NCBI RefSeq assembly: GCF_000559025.1
Contig: NZ_JAAN01000035.1
Coordinates: 1-64,000, forward strand
Length of the DNA stretch: 64,000 nt
Source of the DNA: Luteimonas huabeiensis HB2
GTDB lineage: Bacteria > Pseudomonadota > Gammaproteobacteria > Xanthomonadales > Xanthomonadaceae
Direction: 5' to 3'
How positions within the stretch are numbered: the first letter of the stretch is position 1; every line of letters starts with the position of its first letter. Below the pieces are notes generated by a model, which did no database searches, had not been told where the DNA came from, and worked only from the letters and a program-made list of their open reading frames with translations. Positions 1 to 9,620 of this stretch are shown here, piece by piece. A program made the translations under genes and the position numbers.

Positions 1-3000
1 GGCCGCCACGTTGGCGATCTGCCGCTCTTCCCCGGCCGCGCCGACCGACACCGTGTGGTCGCGGTCGGCCACCGAGCCCCGGCCCAGGGCCACGCTGCCT
101 TCGCCGCCGGCCTCGCTGTCGGAACCCAGCGCCAGCGAGTGGTCCCCGTGGGCCTGGCTGGAGTTGCCCAGCGCGGTGCTGTTGAAGCCGCTGGCGCTCG
201 CGGCGCCGCCGATCGCCGTCGCGTAGTCGCCGGAGGCCTCGGTCGGGAGCAAGCCCCAGAACGCACCGCCCACCGCCACGCTGTTGTCGCCGCTGGCGAT
301 GGCGTTGGCGCCGACGGCGGTCGCGTCGTAGTTGCCCGCCACCGCGCCGAAGCCGACGGCGGTGCTGTTGTCGGACTGCGCCTCGGCGCCGTAGCCCAGC
401 GCGGTCGCGCCGAAGCCGCTCGCGGTCGCGTAGCCGCCATAGGCCGACGCGGCGTCGGCGCTGGCCTCGCTGCGGAAGCCGGTGGCCGTGGCCTGGGTAC
501 CGGAGGCCTGCGCCTCGCTGCCGGTGGCGGTGGCATAGGCGCCGTCGGCGATCGCGCCGGCGCCGCTGGCGGTGGCGCCGATCTCCTGCGCCTGCGCCCC
601 CGTGCCCAGCGCCGTGCTCGATTCGCCCCAGGCTTCGGCGTAGGCGCCCAGCGCCACCGCGCTCGCGCCGCCGGCGACCGAGTTGAAGCCCACCGCCGTC
701 GCCGCCTGCTCCAGCGCGAACGCGCCGCTGCCGAAGGCCGAAGACGCTTCCGCGGAGGCGTTGCTGCCCGAGCCCACCGCGGTGGCATAGTCGCCGTCGG
801 CCGTGGCGTTGGAACCGGCGGCCAGCGCTTCCTCGCCGGTCACGAAGGCCTCGCCCTCGCCGGTGGCGCGGAAGTACCACCGTGTTCGCGCGGTCGGCCC
901 GCGACCCCTGGCCCAGGGCCACGCTGCCGTCGGCGCTGGCGACCGCGTCGGCGCCCAGGACCACGGTGTTCTCGCCGTAGGCCTCGCCGAAGTTGCCGAC
1001 CACGGTGCTGTTGTCGCCGCCGGCGTAGGCGGCGCCGCCGATGGCGGTGGAGAAGTCGCCCGCGGCCTCGGTCGGCAGCAGGCCGGCCAGGGAGCCGCCG
1101 ACGGCGACGCTGTTGATGCCGCTGGCGAGCGCCGCCTGGCCGACCGCCGTGCTGTAGCTGCCGGAAGCGACGCTGTCGGAGCCGAGCGCCACGCTGCTCG
1201 AGCCCGATGCGGTGCTGAAGTTGCCCAGCGCGGTGGCGTTGAGGCCGGTCGCCGCGGCATAGCCGCCGATCGCGGTGGCGTAGTCGTTGCCCGCCTCGGC
1301 CAGCAGGCCGAACGCGGCCGCCGACTCGCCGCTGGCGATGCTTTCGGCGCCGACCGCGGTGGCGCCCTCGCCCGAGGCGTCGGCGTAGAAGCCGACCGCG
1401 GTGGCCTCGATGCCGGAGGCACTGGCGAGCGCGCCCGAGGCGAGGCTGCCGTCGCCGCTGGCGACGGCGCCGGCGCCGGTGGCCGTGGCCAGTTCGCCGG
1501 ACGCCTCGCTCTCGGCGCCCAGCGCGATCGCGTACTCGCCGCTGGCGCTCGACGCCGCACCCAGCGCGAGCGCGTTGGCCGCCATCGCCGAGGCGTTGAA
1601 GCCGATGGCGGTGGCGTTGGCCTCCAGCGCGAAGGCGCCGCTGCCGAACGCGGACGCGCCCTCGGCGAGCGCCACCGCGCTCGAGCCCACGGCGCTGGAG
1701 TAGTCGCCGTCGGCGGCGGCGTTGGCGCCGGCCGCCAGCGCTTGCTCGCCGGTCACGAAAGCCTCGCCCTCGCCGCTGGCCTTGAAGTAGCGCTGGGTGC
1801 CCTCGGCGAGGTCCGCGACTTCTTCCAGCTGGGCGACGTTGACCGCGTCGTGGGCGTCGACGCCGTCGGACACGTTGACGATCCGCCGCGTGGCCGGATG
1901 CCCGCCGGCGCCGGTGCCGTTGCCGACCGAGACCACGTTCTCCTGGGTGGCGCGGGAACCCGCGCCCAACGCGACGCTGCTGGCGCCGTTGGCCCAGGCG
2001 CTCAGGCCGAGGGCGGTGGCGTTGGCGCCATAGGCATAGGCATCGCGACCGATGGCGGTGGCGCCCGCCGCGGTCGCCCAGGCGAACTGGCCGACGGCGG
2101 TGGTGTGGTCGGCGGTGGCCCAGGCCGAACCGCCGACCGCGACGCCGTTCAGGCCGGTCGCGCTCGACGACGAGCCCAGCGCGACGCTGGTCGCCCCGCT
2201 CGCGGTGGCGCTGATGCCCACCGCAGTGGCTCGCGCGCCGCTCGCCTCGGTGCCGTAGCCCAGCGCGGTGGCGAAATCGCCGGTCGCCTCGCTGAAGCCG
2301 CCGTTGGCGGTCGAAGCCAGACCGCTGGCGATGCTGCGGTAGCCGGTGGCCGTGGCCTGGGTGTTGCTCGCCGTGGCGGCCGCGCCGGTGGCGCTGGCGT
2401 AGGCACCGGTGGCCTGCGCGCCCGCGCCCAGCGCCGAGGCGCCCTCGGCGGATGCCGTGGTGACCTGGTCGAGCACGATGGCGCCGTCTTCGCCCACCGC
2501 ATACAGCGTGCCGCCGATCGCGGTGCTGGAATCGGCCTCGGCGACCGCGCCATAGCCCGAGGCCAGCGCGTACTGGCCGCCGGCCAGGGCGCCGGTGCCG
2601 AGCGCGGACGCCCCCACGCCGTAGGCGGTGGCGCCCGCGCCGACGGCCGTGGCGTAGTCGGCCTCGGCGTAGGCGCCGGAACCGGCGGCGGTGGATTCCT
2701 CGCCGGTGGCGAAGGCCTCGCCCTCGCCGGTGGCGGTGAAGTAGCGACTGTCGGCGGTCGCCGCCTGCAGCTGTTCCAGGTTCACCGCGTCGGTGGCCTC
2801 GGTGCCGGCCGCCACGTTGGCGATCTGCCGCTCTTCCCCGGCCGCACCGACCGACACGGTATGGTCGCGATCGGCCAGCGAATCGCGGCCCAGGGCGACG
2901 CTGTTCTCGCCGGCGGCGACCGCGCCCGCGCCGAACGCGCTGGCGTCGTGGCCGCTGGCGAGCGCGCCGGCGCCGACGGCGGTGCCGTAGTCGCCTTGCG

Positions 3001-3748
3001 CGGCCGCGTCGTAACCCACGGCGGTCGCCGCATAGCCGCTCGCCGCGGCGTAGCCGCCGTAGGCCGAGGTCGCGTCGGCGGTCGCCTCGCTGAGGACGCC
3101 GGTGGCGGTGGCATGGGTCCCCGAGGCCAGCGCATCGCTGCCGGTCGCGGTGGCGTCGTCGGCCTCGGCGACCGCGCCGGCGCCGGTGGCGGTCGCGCCC
3201 TGCGCGTCGGCGCGCGCCCCGGCACCGATGGCGATGCCCGCATCGCCCCACGCTTCGGCGCCGGCCCCCAGCGCCACCGCGCCCTCGCCGGCGCCCAGCG
3301 CGTTGTAGCCGATCGCGGTCGCGGCTTGCTCCAGCGCGAACGCGCCGCTGCCGAAGGCCGACCCGCCTTCCGCCGTCGCCTGCGCCGCCGCGCCCACCGC
3401 GGTCGCGTAGTCGGCTTCCGCGGCCGCGCTGGCGCCGAGCGCGGTCGCGTCGCTGCCCGTGGCGAACGCGCCCTCGCCGCAGGCGACCGCGCCGGCGGCA
3501 TCGGCGGTTCCGACCGGGTTGCCGTCGGCGTCGTAGCACACGGCCTGCGCCAGCGCCTCGCCCGGCACCGCGGCCGTCGCCAGGCCCATCGCGATCGCCA
3601 GCGCCAGCGCCGCCAGGGCGTGCCCGGTCACCGTCTTCGTCGTGCCGTCGTCCGTCCGCATCCCGGCGCTGTCGCCCGAGGCCAGTTCCGATGCCACGAC
3701 CAGCTGACCCAGCGAGCTGTTCCACACTTTTCGATAGATGCGGTTCAT
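1..3748 (-). CDS. trimeric autotransporter adhesin (YadA/Hia type), 5' part only, frameshifted
   Basis: Surface adhesin of the type Vc class, exported by Sec and anchored as a trimer in the outer membrane. It begins with an extended signal peptide region (MNRIYRKVWNSSLGQLVVA), then a hydrophobic core and an AQA cleavage region near residue 70. After that come hundreds of residues of YadA-head repeats such as ATAVG, SVALG and SSAFGSGA, with neck motifs (DAVNLEQL near residue 320, DAVNVAQL near 640). The membrane anchor must lie beyond the left edge. A good ribosome site (AGGAAGGG) precedes the ATG. Coding runs in one frame from 3748 to about 877 and in a different frame from 876 to 1, because a neck segment of about 110 bp is missing at 871-884 (see findings). 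Unless this is an assembly error at a repeat, the anchor would not be made in frame and the gene would be broken. Confidence 0.85.
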   Translation of the reverse strand, partial: MNRIYRKVWNSSLGQLVVASELASGDSAGMRTDDGTTKTVTGHALAALALAIAMGLATAAVPGEALAQAVCYDADGNPVGTADAAGAVACGEGAFATGSDATALGASAAAEADYATAVGAAAQATAEGGSAFGSGAFALEQAATAIGYNALGAGEGAVALGAGAEAWGDAGIAIGAGARADAQGATATGAGAVAEADDATATGSDALASGTHATATGVLSEATADATSAYGGYAAASGYAATAVGYDAAAQGDYGTAVGAGALASGHDASAFGAGAVAAGENSVALGRDSLADRDHTVSVGAAGEERQIANVAAGTEATDAVNLEQLQAATADSRYFTATGEGEAFATGEESTAAGSGAYAEADYATAVGAGATAYGVGASALGTGALAGGQYALASGYGAVAEADSSTAIGGTLYAVGEDGAIVLDQVTTASAEGASALGAGAQATGAYASATGAAATASNTQATATGYRSIASGLASTANGGFSEATGDFATALGYGTEASGARATAVGISATASGATSVALGSSSSATGLNGVAVGGSAWATADHTTAVGQFAWATAAGATAIGRDAYAYGANATALGLSAWANGASSVALGAGSRATQENVVSVGNGTGAGGHPATRRIVNVSDGVDAHDAVNVAQLEEVADLAEGTQRYFKASGEGEAFVTGEQALAAGANAAADGDYSSAVGSSAVALAEGASAFGSGAFALEANATAIGFNASAMAANALALGAASSASGEYAIALGAESEASGELATATGAGAVASGDGSLASGALASASGIEATAVGFYADASGEGATAVGAESIASGESAAAFGLLAEAGNDYATAIGGYAAATGLNATALGNFSTASGSSSVALGSDSVASGSYSTAVGQAALASGINSVAVGGSLAGLLPTEAAGDFSTAIGGAAYAGGDNSTVVGNFGEAYGENTVVLGADAVASADGSVALGQGSRADRANTVVLPRHRRGRGLRDRRGSAGRRFQRHGRRRLCHRGGLGQQRLRGSVFGLRQRRVRAGAGGDGGGLQLGRRRRERGGAGRLRRSLGRIEHGAGHGGAGAGDRRHRQRRRRDRRRRLCHRHRQRGAGLRYPGHGHRLPQRGQRRRRVGLWRLRDRERLRRDRAGLRRRGAVRQQHRRRLRRGGGQLRRDRRRRQRHRQRRQQRGGGRCVLGLAPDRGLRRLRDGDRRRRERQRLQQHRAGQLQPGPRGPLAGAGFRQRGRRRRQRGPGPGLGGRPRPHGVGRRGRGRAADRQRGG
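871..884 (-). other. frameshift/deletion junction inside the adhesin gene
   Basis: Reading the minus strand, the upstream side ends ADRANTV. In the sister modules that position is followed by SVG...RQIANV...DAVNLEQL...R and then YFTATGEGEAF. Here the sequence jumps directly to YFRATGEGEAF with about 110 bp missing and the frame shifted by one. Head repeats are read cleanly on both sides, in different frames. Confidence 0.7.
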
Positions 3749-4344
3749 CGAGACTGCCCTTCCTATGTTGTGAGCCGGAGTTTCGGGAGTGCATCCCTCG
3801 GGCCTCTCGCTGAATGGAGAAGCGGCGAAGGGTCTGCTTCAGGCGCGGCGCGCCAGGGACGACGACAGAAAATCCTCGGGAGCGACGCGCGCGGCGTCGC
3901 GGAACGACCTGGACAACTGAATCTTCCCCTAACAGGTCAAAGCGTGACCCGATACTCCTACTGACTCTCTGCGTCAGTCAATACCCCGCGCACTCGACGT
4001 TGACGGCAGAACACGCCAGCCAAAGTGACGCCATGCGTCACTGAATGGGCCTGCAGGAGACGAAAAAACGTCGCCAAGCGATTGATTCAGCATCCGTTTT
4101 GCTTGACAGACGGGACGCAACGCGTCCTCTTCCAGGAGGTCGTTGCAGGGGCCGAGGGCAGGCACGGTCCGGCGTTTCGGCCGGCCCGGCTATTGATAGT
4201 TTTTAACTATTGAGTTGCCCCAGACGATGCATGCACCGGCTGCCCATTGCACGGGTCCGTCGGCCAGACGATGCCGGGCGAATGTGTCGCCCGCCCACGC
4301 GCCCAGGCGCAGCGCGACAGCGACGAAGGTGGCGCGCAGCGCCG
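3749..4344. other. non-coding region upstream of the adhesin, with several small palindromes
   Basis: I see no convincing gene here. The stretch is noticeably less GC-rich than its surroundings and holds three dyads: GTGACGC-CAT-GCGTCAC at 4025-4041, GGACGC-AAC-GCGTCC near 4113-4127 and ATAGTT-TTT-AACTAT at 4196-4210. It should contain the adhesin promoter and possibly regulator sites. I cannot assign a promoter with confidence. Short open frames cross the region on both strands but show no recognisable family. Confidence 0.4.
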
Positions 4345-4600
4345 GCTCAGGGCGCGTTCGCACGCCTGCGGCGTGCCCCCATCCGCCTTCGGCACCTTCC
4401 CCCGCTTGCGGGGGAAGGAAAAAACAGGATGCTCCCCGCTTGCGGGGGAAGGAAAAAACAGGAGGGTCCCCGCTTGCGGGGGAAGGGAAAAACAGGGTGC
4501 TCCCCGCTTTGCGGGAGGGAAGAACAGAGTGCTCCCCGCTTTGCGGGGGGAAGGAAAAACAGAGCGCCCCCCCCCCCGCTTGCGGGGGGTAGGGAAAAGG
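4345..4600. repeat. tandem array of palindromic intergenic repeats next to the purL 3' end
   Basis: About six units of roughly 35-40 bp are built on the core CCCCGCTTGCGGGG, each followed by a GAAGG(A)AAAAACAG spacer. The array is preceded by the fuller form CCATCCGCCTTCGGCACCTT. The last unit contains a run of 11 C (about 4567-4577). The same cores recur at 27.5, 35.05, 57.7-57.95 and 62.3-62.5 kb, so this is a dispersed family, not a local duplication. Units may fold as hairpins behind purL. Confidence 0.85.
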
Positions 4601-4602
4601 CC

Positions 4603-7600
4603 CTAGCCCACCGCCCGCCGGGCGTTGCGGAACATCCGCATCCACGGCGATTCGTCCGGCCAGTCCGCGGGATGCCAGCTGAAGTTGAGGCTGCGCAGGG
4701 TGCGCTCGGGATGCGGCATCAGGATGGTGGCGCGGCCGTCGCGGCTGGTCAGGCCGGCGATGGCGTCGACGGAGCCGTTGGGGTTGGCCGGGTAGGCCAT
4801 GGTCGGTTCGCCGTCGTGGTCGAGGTAGCGCAGGGCGACGATCGCCTGCGCGGGGTCGCCGCCGTCGAAGCTCGCGCGCCCTTCGCCGTGGGCGATCGCC
4901 ACCGGCAGGCGCGAGCCGGCCATGCCGGCCAGGAACAGCGAAGGCGATTCGGCCACGCCCAGCAGGCCCAGGCGCGCCTCGTACTGCTCGCTGCGGTTGC
5001 GCAGGAAACGCGGCCAGTGCTCCGCGCCCGGCACGATCTCGCGCAGCTGCGAGAGCATCTGGCAGCCGTTGCACACGCCCAGCGAGAACGTGTCGGCGCG
5101 CGCGAAGAAGGCGGCGAAGGCGTCGCGCAGCTCGGCGCGCTCGAGGATGGAGGTCGCCCAGCCGCGACCGGCGCCGAGCACGTCGCCGTAGCTGAAGCCG
5201 CCGCAGGCGACGAGGCCCTGGAAATCGGCCAGCCGCGCGCGGCCGGCGATCAGGTCGCTCATGTGCACGTCCACCGCGGCGAAACCGGCGCGGTCGAAGC
5301 CCGCCGCCATCTCGGTCTGGCTGTTGACGCCCTGCTCGCGCAGGATCGCCACCCGCGGCCGCGCCGTGCCGATCACCGCGGGAGCGGCCGGGGCCTTGGC
5401 GGGATCGAAGCTCAACCGCGGTTGCAGGCCGGGATCGTGGAAACGGCGCGCGCGGGCGAACTCCTCGTCGGCGCACGCCGGGTTGTCGCGCAGGCGCTGC
5501 ATCGCGTGGCTGACCGACCACCACGCATCGAACAGCGATTCCCAGCTCCACTCCGCGCGCACGGTGTCGCCGTGCAGCACGCGGATGGCGGGCGCGGAGA
5601 CCGGACGGGCGATGCGCTGCGCGCACTCGACCAGGCCGTGGCGCTCGACCAGGTCGGCGAAGGCGACGCGGTCCTCGGCGGCGATCTCCACCACCGCGCC
5701 CAATTCCTCGGCGAACAGCATGCGGAACACGTCCTCGCTGCGCTCCGCGCCCCAGCCGTCGAGGTCGATGTCGAGGCCCACGTGCGAGCAGAAGGCCATC
5801 TCGCACAGCGCGGCGAAGGCGCCGCCGTCGGACCGGTCGTGGTAGGCGAGCAACAGGCCCTGCGCGCGCGCGTCGCGGATCAGCTCGAAGAACGCGCGCA
5901 GGCGCGCGGGGTCGTCGAGATCGGGGCATGCGCCGCCGAAGGCGTCGTGGCACTGGGCGAGGATGGAGCCGCCCAGGCGGCGGCGCCCGCCGCCCAGGCC
6001 GATCAGCCACAGTTCGCTGTCGCGGCGGCGCGACAGCAGCGGCGTGAGCTGGCCGCGCACGTCGGCCACCGGCGCGAACGCGCTGACCACCAGCGAGACC
6101 GGCGAGACCGACTTGTGCGCCTCGCCGCCGTCGCGCCACTGCGCCTGCATCGACAGCGAGTCCTTGCCCACCGGGATGCTGAGGTCGAGCTCGGGGCACA
6201 GCTGCATGCCCACCGCCTGGACCGCCTCGAACAGGCGCGCGTCCTCGTGCGCGTGGCCGGCGGCGGCCATCCAGTTCGCCGACAGCTTGATCCGCTCCAG
6301 CGAGTCCACCGGCGCGGCGCACAGGTTGGTGATCGCCTCGCCCACGGCCATGCGCGCCGCGGCGGCGGCATCGATCAGCGCCAGCGGCGCGCGCTCGCCG
6401 ATCGCCATCGCCTCGCCGGCGGTGCCGTCGAAGCCGGCCAGCGTGATCGCGCAATCGGCCACCGGCATCTGCCAGGGCCCGACCAATTGATCGCGCGCGG
6501 TCAGGCCGCCCACGGTGCGGTCGCCGATGGTGATCAGGAACTGCTTGGCCGCCACCGCCGGGTGCGCGAGCACGCGCAGCGCGGCATCGTGCAGGTCGAT
6601 CGCCTGGCCCGACAGCGTGGGCCAGCGCACCGGCGCCGGGCGCTCGGCGTCGCGGTGCACCTTCGGCGGCTTGCCGAACAGCACGTCCATCGGCAGGTCG
6701 ATGGGGTGGGGCTGGGGCTCGAGCCGGGACTCGGGACCCGGGACTCGGGACTCGGGAAAAGCGGTGTCGGCGGTGCGGGGAGATCCTACGGTCGCCGGGG
6801 AAGGAATGGCGGACGACGCGCCCTCGGCATCCACGGGGGCATCGCCCCGAGTCCCGGGTCCCGGGTCCCGAGTCCCGGCCTCTTGCAGCACCCCATGCCC
6901 CACCCGCAGGTGTTCCTCGGCGGTCGCGTAGCCGACCACCGCGAACGGGCAGCGCTCGCGCGCGCACAGCGCGGCGAATTCATCGACCCGTTCGGGCGCG
7001 ATGCCGAGCACGTAGCGCTCCTGCGACTCGTTGCACCACAGCTGCATGGGCGAGAGCGAAGGGTCGTCGCTGGGCACGCGGTCGAGGTCGATCACCCCGC
7101 CCACGCCGGAATCGTGCAGCAGCTCGGGGATCGCGTTGGACAGGCCGCCGGCGCCGACGTCGTGGATGGAGAGGATGGGATTGTCCTCGCCCAGCGCCAC
7201 GCAGCGGTCGATGACCTCCTGGCAGCGGCGCTGCATTTCCGGGTTCTCGCGCTGCACGCTGGCGAAGTCCAGCGCCTCGTCGCTGCTGCCGCCGGCCACC
7301 GAGCTGGCCGCGCCGCCGCCCAGGCCGATCAGCATCGCCGGCCCGCCCAGCACCACCACCGCCGAGCCCGGCGCCAGCCGCCGCTTGGCGACCTGTTCGC
7401 GGTCCACCGCGCCGAGACCGCCGGCGAGCATGATCGGCTTGTCGTAGGCGTACGCGAAGCCGCCCTCGCCGTGCGGCAGCTCGAAGCTGCGGAAGTAGCC
7501 GGCCAGGTTCGGGCGCCCGAACTCGTTGTTGAAGGCGGCCGCGCCGATCGGGCCGTCGAGCATGATCTCCAGCGCCGGGGCCAGCCGCGGGTTCAGCGCG

Positions 7601-8634
7601 CGCGGGCGCTCCCAGGGCTGCGGCAGCGTGGGAATGCGCAGGTGCGAGACCGAGAAGCCGCACAGCCCGGCCTTGGGCCGGCCGCCGCGCCCGGTCGCGC
7701 CCTCGTCGCGGATCTCGCCGCCGGCGCCGGTCGCCGCGCCGGGGAACGGCGAGATGCCGGTCGGGTGGTTGTGGGTCTCCACCTTGATGCAGAACGCGCT
7801 GTCGACCAGCGGGCCGGCGGCGTACTCGCCGGTCGCGGGGTCCGGCCGGAAGCGGCGCGCCGGATAGCCTTCCACCACCGCCGCGTTGTCGCTGTAGGCC
7901 GACAGCGTGTACTGCGGCGTGTGCGCGTGGGTGTTGCGGATCATCCGGAACAGCGACAGCGGCTGCGCTTCGCCGTCGAGGGTCCAGCTGGCGTTGAAGA
8001 TCTTGTGCCGGCAGTGCTCGGAATTGGCCTGCGCGAACATCATCAGCTCGACGTCCGAGGGCGCGCGCCCCAGCTCGCCGAAGCGCAGCCGCAGGTAGGC
8101 GATCTCGTCCTCGGCCAGGGCCAGCCCGAGCCGCTCGTTGGCGGCCTCCAGCGCCTCCAGCGGGATCCGCTCGAGCGCGCCGCGCGGCGGCGCCGCGAAC
8201 AGGCCCTCGGCCTCGTCGGCTGCGGCGAGCAGGGATTGCGTCATCGGGTCGTGCAGCAGCCGCTCGACGGCCGCCGCGCCCTCGCCGTCGGGCCAGCCGG
8301 CCAGATCGAAGCGGGTGCCGCGCTCGACCCGCCGCACCGCCAGCCCGGCGCCGCGCAGCAGCTCGGTGGCCTTGCTGGCCCACGGCGAGATCGTGCCCAG
8401 GCGCGGGGAAACGAAACGCGAGACCGCGCCCTCCGGCGTGGGCGCGAGATCGCCGTCGGCGTCCAGGATGCGGCGCAGGGCGGCGAGATCGGGCGTGGCG
8501 CCGTCCTCGGGCCGGATCCAGTACACGTACCGGGCGCCGAGCAGGCGCAGGCCTGGAACGCGGGATTGCAGGCGGGCTTCGAGGCGTTCCAGGCGGAACG
8601 CGGACAGGGCCGGCAGGCCCTCGAGGACGATCAT
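4603..8634 (-). CDS. purL: phosphoribosylformylglycinamidine synthase
   Basis: Fourth step of purine synthesis: ATP- and glutamine-dependent conversion of FGAR to FGAM in the cytoplasm. The protein is 1343 residues, slightly longer than the single-chain proteobacterial enzyme (about 1295). The N-terminal PurS-like part begins [18 protein letters not shown] synthase motifs follow ([38 protein letters not shown]). The C-terminus is a class I glutamine amidotransferase with nucleophile Cys in GVCNGCQ and a later PHPE motif. I chose the start at 8634 because homology begins there; the open frame continues far upstream without meaning. An insertion of about 50 residues rich in [11 protein letters not shown] and [11 protein letters not shown] lies just before the conserved [19 protein letters not shown] and is encoded by a repeat element at 6721-6880. 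Confidence 0.97.
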   Translation of the reverse strand: MIVLEGLPALSAFRLERLEARLQSRVPGLRLLGARYVYWIRPEDGATPDLAALRRILDADGDLAPTPEGAVSRFVSPRLGTISPWASKATELLRGAGLAVRRVERGTRFDLAGWPDGEGAAAVERLLHDPMTQSLLAAADEAEGLFAAPPRGALERIPLEALEAANERLGLALAEDEIAYLRLRFGELGRAPSDVELMMFAQANSEHCRHKIFNASWTLDGEAQPLSLFRMIRNTHAHTPQYTLSAYSDNAAVVEGYPARRFRPDPATGEYAAGPLVDSAFCIKVETHNHPTGISPFPGAATGAGGEIRDEGATGRGGRPKAGLCGFSVSHLRIPTLPQPWERPRALNPRLAPALEIMLDGPIGAAAFNNEFGRPNLAGYFRSFELPHGEGGFAYAYDKPIMLAGGLGAVDREQVAKRRLAPGSAVVVLGGPAMLIGLGGGAASSVAGGSSDEALDFASVQRENPEMQRRCQEVIDRCVALGEDNPILSIHDVGAGGLSNAIPELLHDSGVGGVIDLDRVPSDDPSLSPMQLWCNESQERYVLGIAPERVDEFAALCARERCPFAVVGYATAEEHLRVGHGVLQEAGTRDPGPGTRGDAPVDAEGASSAIPSPATVGSPRTADTAFPESRVPGPESRLEPQPHPIDLPMDVLFGKPPKVHRDAERPAPVRWPTLSGQAIDLHDAALRVLAHPAVAAKQFLITIGDRTVGGLTARDQLVGPWQMPVADCAITLAGFDGTAGEAMAIGERAPLALIDAAAAARMAVGEAITNLCAAPVDSLERIKLSANWMAAAGHAHEDARLFEAVQAVGMQLCPELDLSIPVGKDSLSMQAQWRDGGEAHKSVSPVSLVVSAFAPVADVRGQLTPLLSRRRDSELWLIGLGGGRRRLGGSILAQCHDAFGGACPDLDDPARLRAFFELIRDARAQGLLLAYHDRSDGGAFAALCEMAFCSHVGLDIDLDGWGAERSEDVFRMLFAEELGAVVEIAAEDRVAFADLVERHGLVECAQRIARPVSAPAIRVLHGDTVRAEWSWESLFDAWWSVSHAMQRLRDNPACADEEFARARRFHDPGLQPRLSFDPAKAPAAPAVIGTARPRVAILREQGVNSQTEMAAGFDRAGFAAVDVHMSDLIAGRARLADFQGLVACGGFSYGDVLGAGRGWATSILERAELRDAFAAFFARADTFSLGVCNGCQMLSQLREIVPGAEHWPRFLRNRSEQYEARLGLLGVAESPSLFLAGMAGSRLPVAIAHGEGRASFDGGDPAQAIVALRYLDHDGEPTMAYPANPNGSVDAIAGLTSRDGRATILMPHPERTLRSLNFSWHPADWPDESPWMRMFRNARRAVG
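6721..6880. repeat. inverted-ended repeat element inserted in frame inside purL
   Basis: The left end carries GGGACTCGGGACCCGGGACT and further copies. The right end (about 6846-6880) carries the inverted complement CCCGAGTCCCGGGTCCCGGG. The middle, about 90 bp, has no motif I recognise. The element looks like a small non-autonomous palindromic insertion whose length kept the purL frame open. Related GGGACTCGGGA sequence occurs between holC and pepA. Confidence 0.75.
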
Positions 8635-8705
8635 GTCCGGCGGCTGGGTAAGGCGGGGGCGGTATTGTAGCGGACCGCCCCGGGCCCGGCCGGCGCGCGC
8701 GCCGG

Positions 8706-9548
8706 TCAACCGCCGGCGGCGTTCTTCTGCAGGTTCTCCAGCGCCTCGAGCAGCGCCGCCGGCGGCATGTAGCCCGGCAGCTGGGTCCCGTCCTCGGCGA
8801 CGATCAGCGGCGTGCCGGCCAAGCCGATGCGCTGGCCCAGCGCGTAGTGGCGCGCGACCGGGCTGGTGCAGGCGCGGCGCGGCACGTCCTGGTCGGCCTT
8901 GGCCGCGGTCAGCGCGGCGGCGCGGTCGGGCGCGCACCACACCGCCTCCATCTTCGCGAAGTCCTCGCTGGCCGGCCCCATGCGCGGGAAGGCCAGGTAC
9001 TCCACCGCGATGCCCAGGCGGTTGTACTCGGCGATCTCCTGGTGCAGCTTGCGGCAGTAGCCGCATTCGACGTCGGTGAACACGCTGACCGTGTACTTCG
9101 GCGAGGCCGGCGCGAACACGATGCGTTCGCTCTTGGGCACCTCGGCCAGCAGCGCGCGGCGGATCTTGGCCACCGCCTCCTCGCTGAGGTCGCGGCGCGC
9201 GGGCACGTCGAACAGGCTGCCCTGCAGCAGGTAGCGGCCGTCGTCGCTGACGTAGACCACCTGCCCGCTCACGATCACCTCGCGGAAACCGTCGATCGGC
9301 GCCGGCCCCACCGCCTCCACCTCGATGCGCGGGTTGATGGCGCGGATGGCCTCGACCGCGCGCGCCTCGGCGCTGCCCGGGGCGACCTCCGGGCCGGCCG
9401 GCGCGGGCGCGTCCGCCGGGGCATCGGCGGCCTGCCCGTCCGTCGCGCCGGGCGCCGGCGCCTGCGCGCAGGCGCTCAGGCTGAAGGAGGCGACCAGCAG
9501 GGCCAGGACGGCCGGGGGAGACAGCAGCGACTTCGTGCGGGCGAGCAT
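8706..9548 (-). CDS. dsbC: thiol:disulfide interchange protein DsbC family, lipoprotein form
   Basis: Periplasmic disulfide isomerase/reductase. The 280-residue chain starts with a signal peptide ending in a lipobox (LSAC, Cys27), so it is probably membrane-tethered rather than free like E. coli DsbC. A proline/alanine-rich linker (residues 28-60) leads to the DsbC/G dimerisation domain (about 62-135) and a thioredoxin fold with active site CGYC (Cys162-Cys165). It lies 72 bp downstream of xerD on the same strand, the E. coli xerD-dsbC arrangement. The cis-proline loop is GTPLIV near residue 240. Confidence 0.93.
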   Translation of the reverse strand: MLARTKSLLSPPAVLALLVASFSLSACAQAPAPGATDGQAADAPADAPAPAGPEVAPGSAEARAVEAIRAINPRIEVEAVGPAPIDGFREVIVSGQVVYVSDDGRYLLQGSLFDVPARRDLSEEAVAKIRRALLAEVPKSERIVFAPASPKYTVSVFTDVECGYCRKLHQEIAEYNRLGIAVEYLAFPRMGPASEDFAKMEAVWCAPDRAAALTAAKADQDVPRRACTSPVARHYALGQRIGLAGTPLIVAEDGTQLPGYMPPAALLEALENLQKNAAGG

Positions 9549-9620
9549 AGGCGGATCCAGGCGGCGCGTCTTGGCGAAAGCCGGATTGTCGCATGCCCGG
9601 CGCGCGATGCCGGCCCGCGG

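Noticed and set aside
803-3964. Very long open frame on the plus strand opposite the adhesin (about 1050 codons).
   Set aside because: It is the complement of a repetitive GC-rich gene and reads as low-complexity Gly/Ala/Arg sequence. The minus strand gives a textbook signal region and YadA repeats.
4207-4395. Small open frame on the minus strand (62 codons) next to the repeat array.
   Set aside because: The first codons are repeat sequence also found at 57.9 kb. No ribosome site or family resemblance.
4345-4600. Regular repeats resembling a CRISPR array.
   Set aside because: The spacers are nearly the same sequence in each unit, the units are palindromic and found in many places, and no cas gene is present.
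4210-8670. Open frame of about 1490 codons on the plus strand across purL.
   Set aside because: Antisense shadow produced by high GC content. Its composition is Arg/Ala/Gly rich, while purL on the other strand has every family motif.
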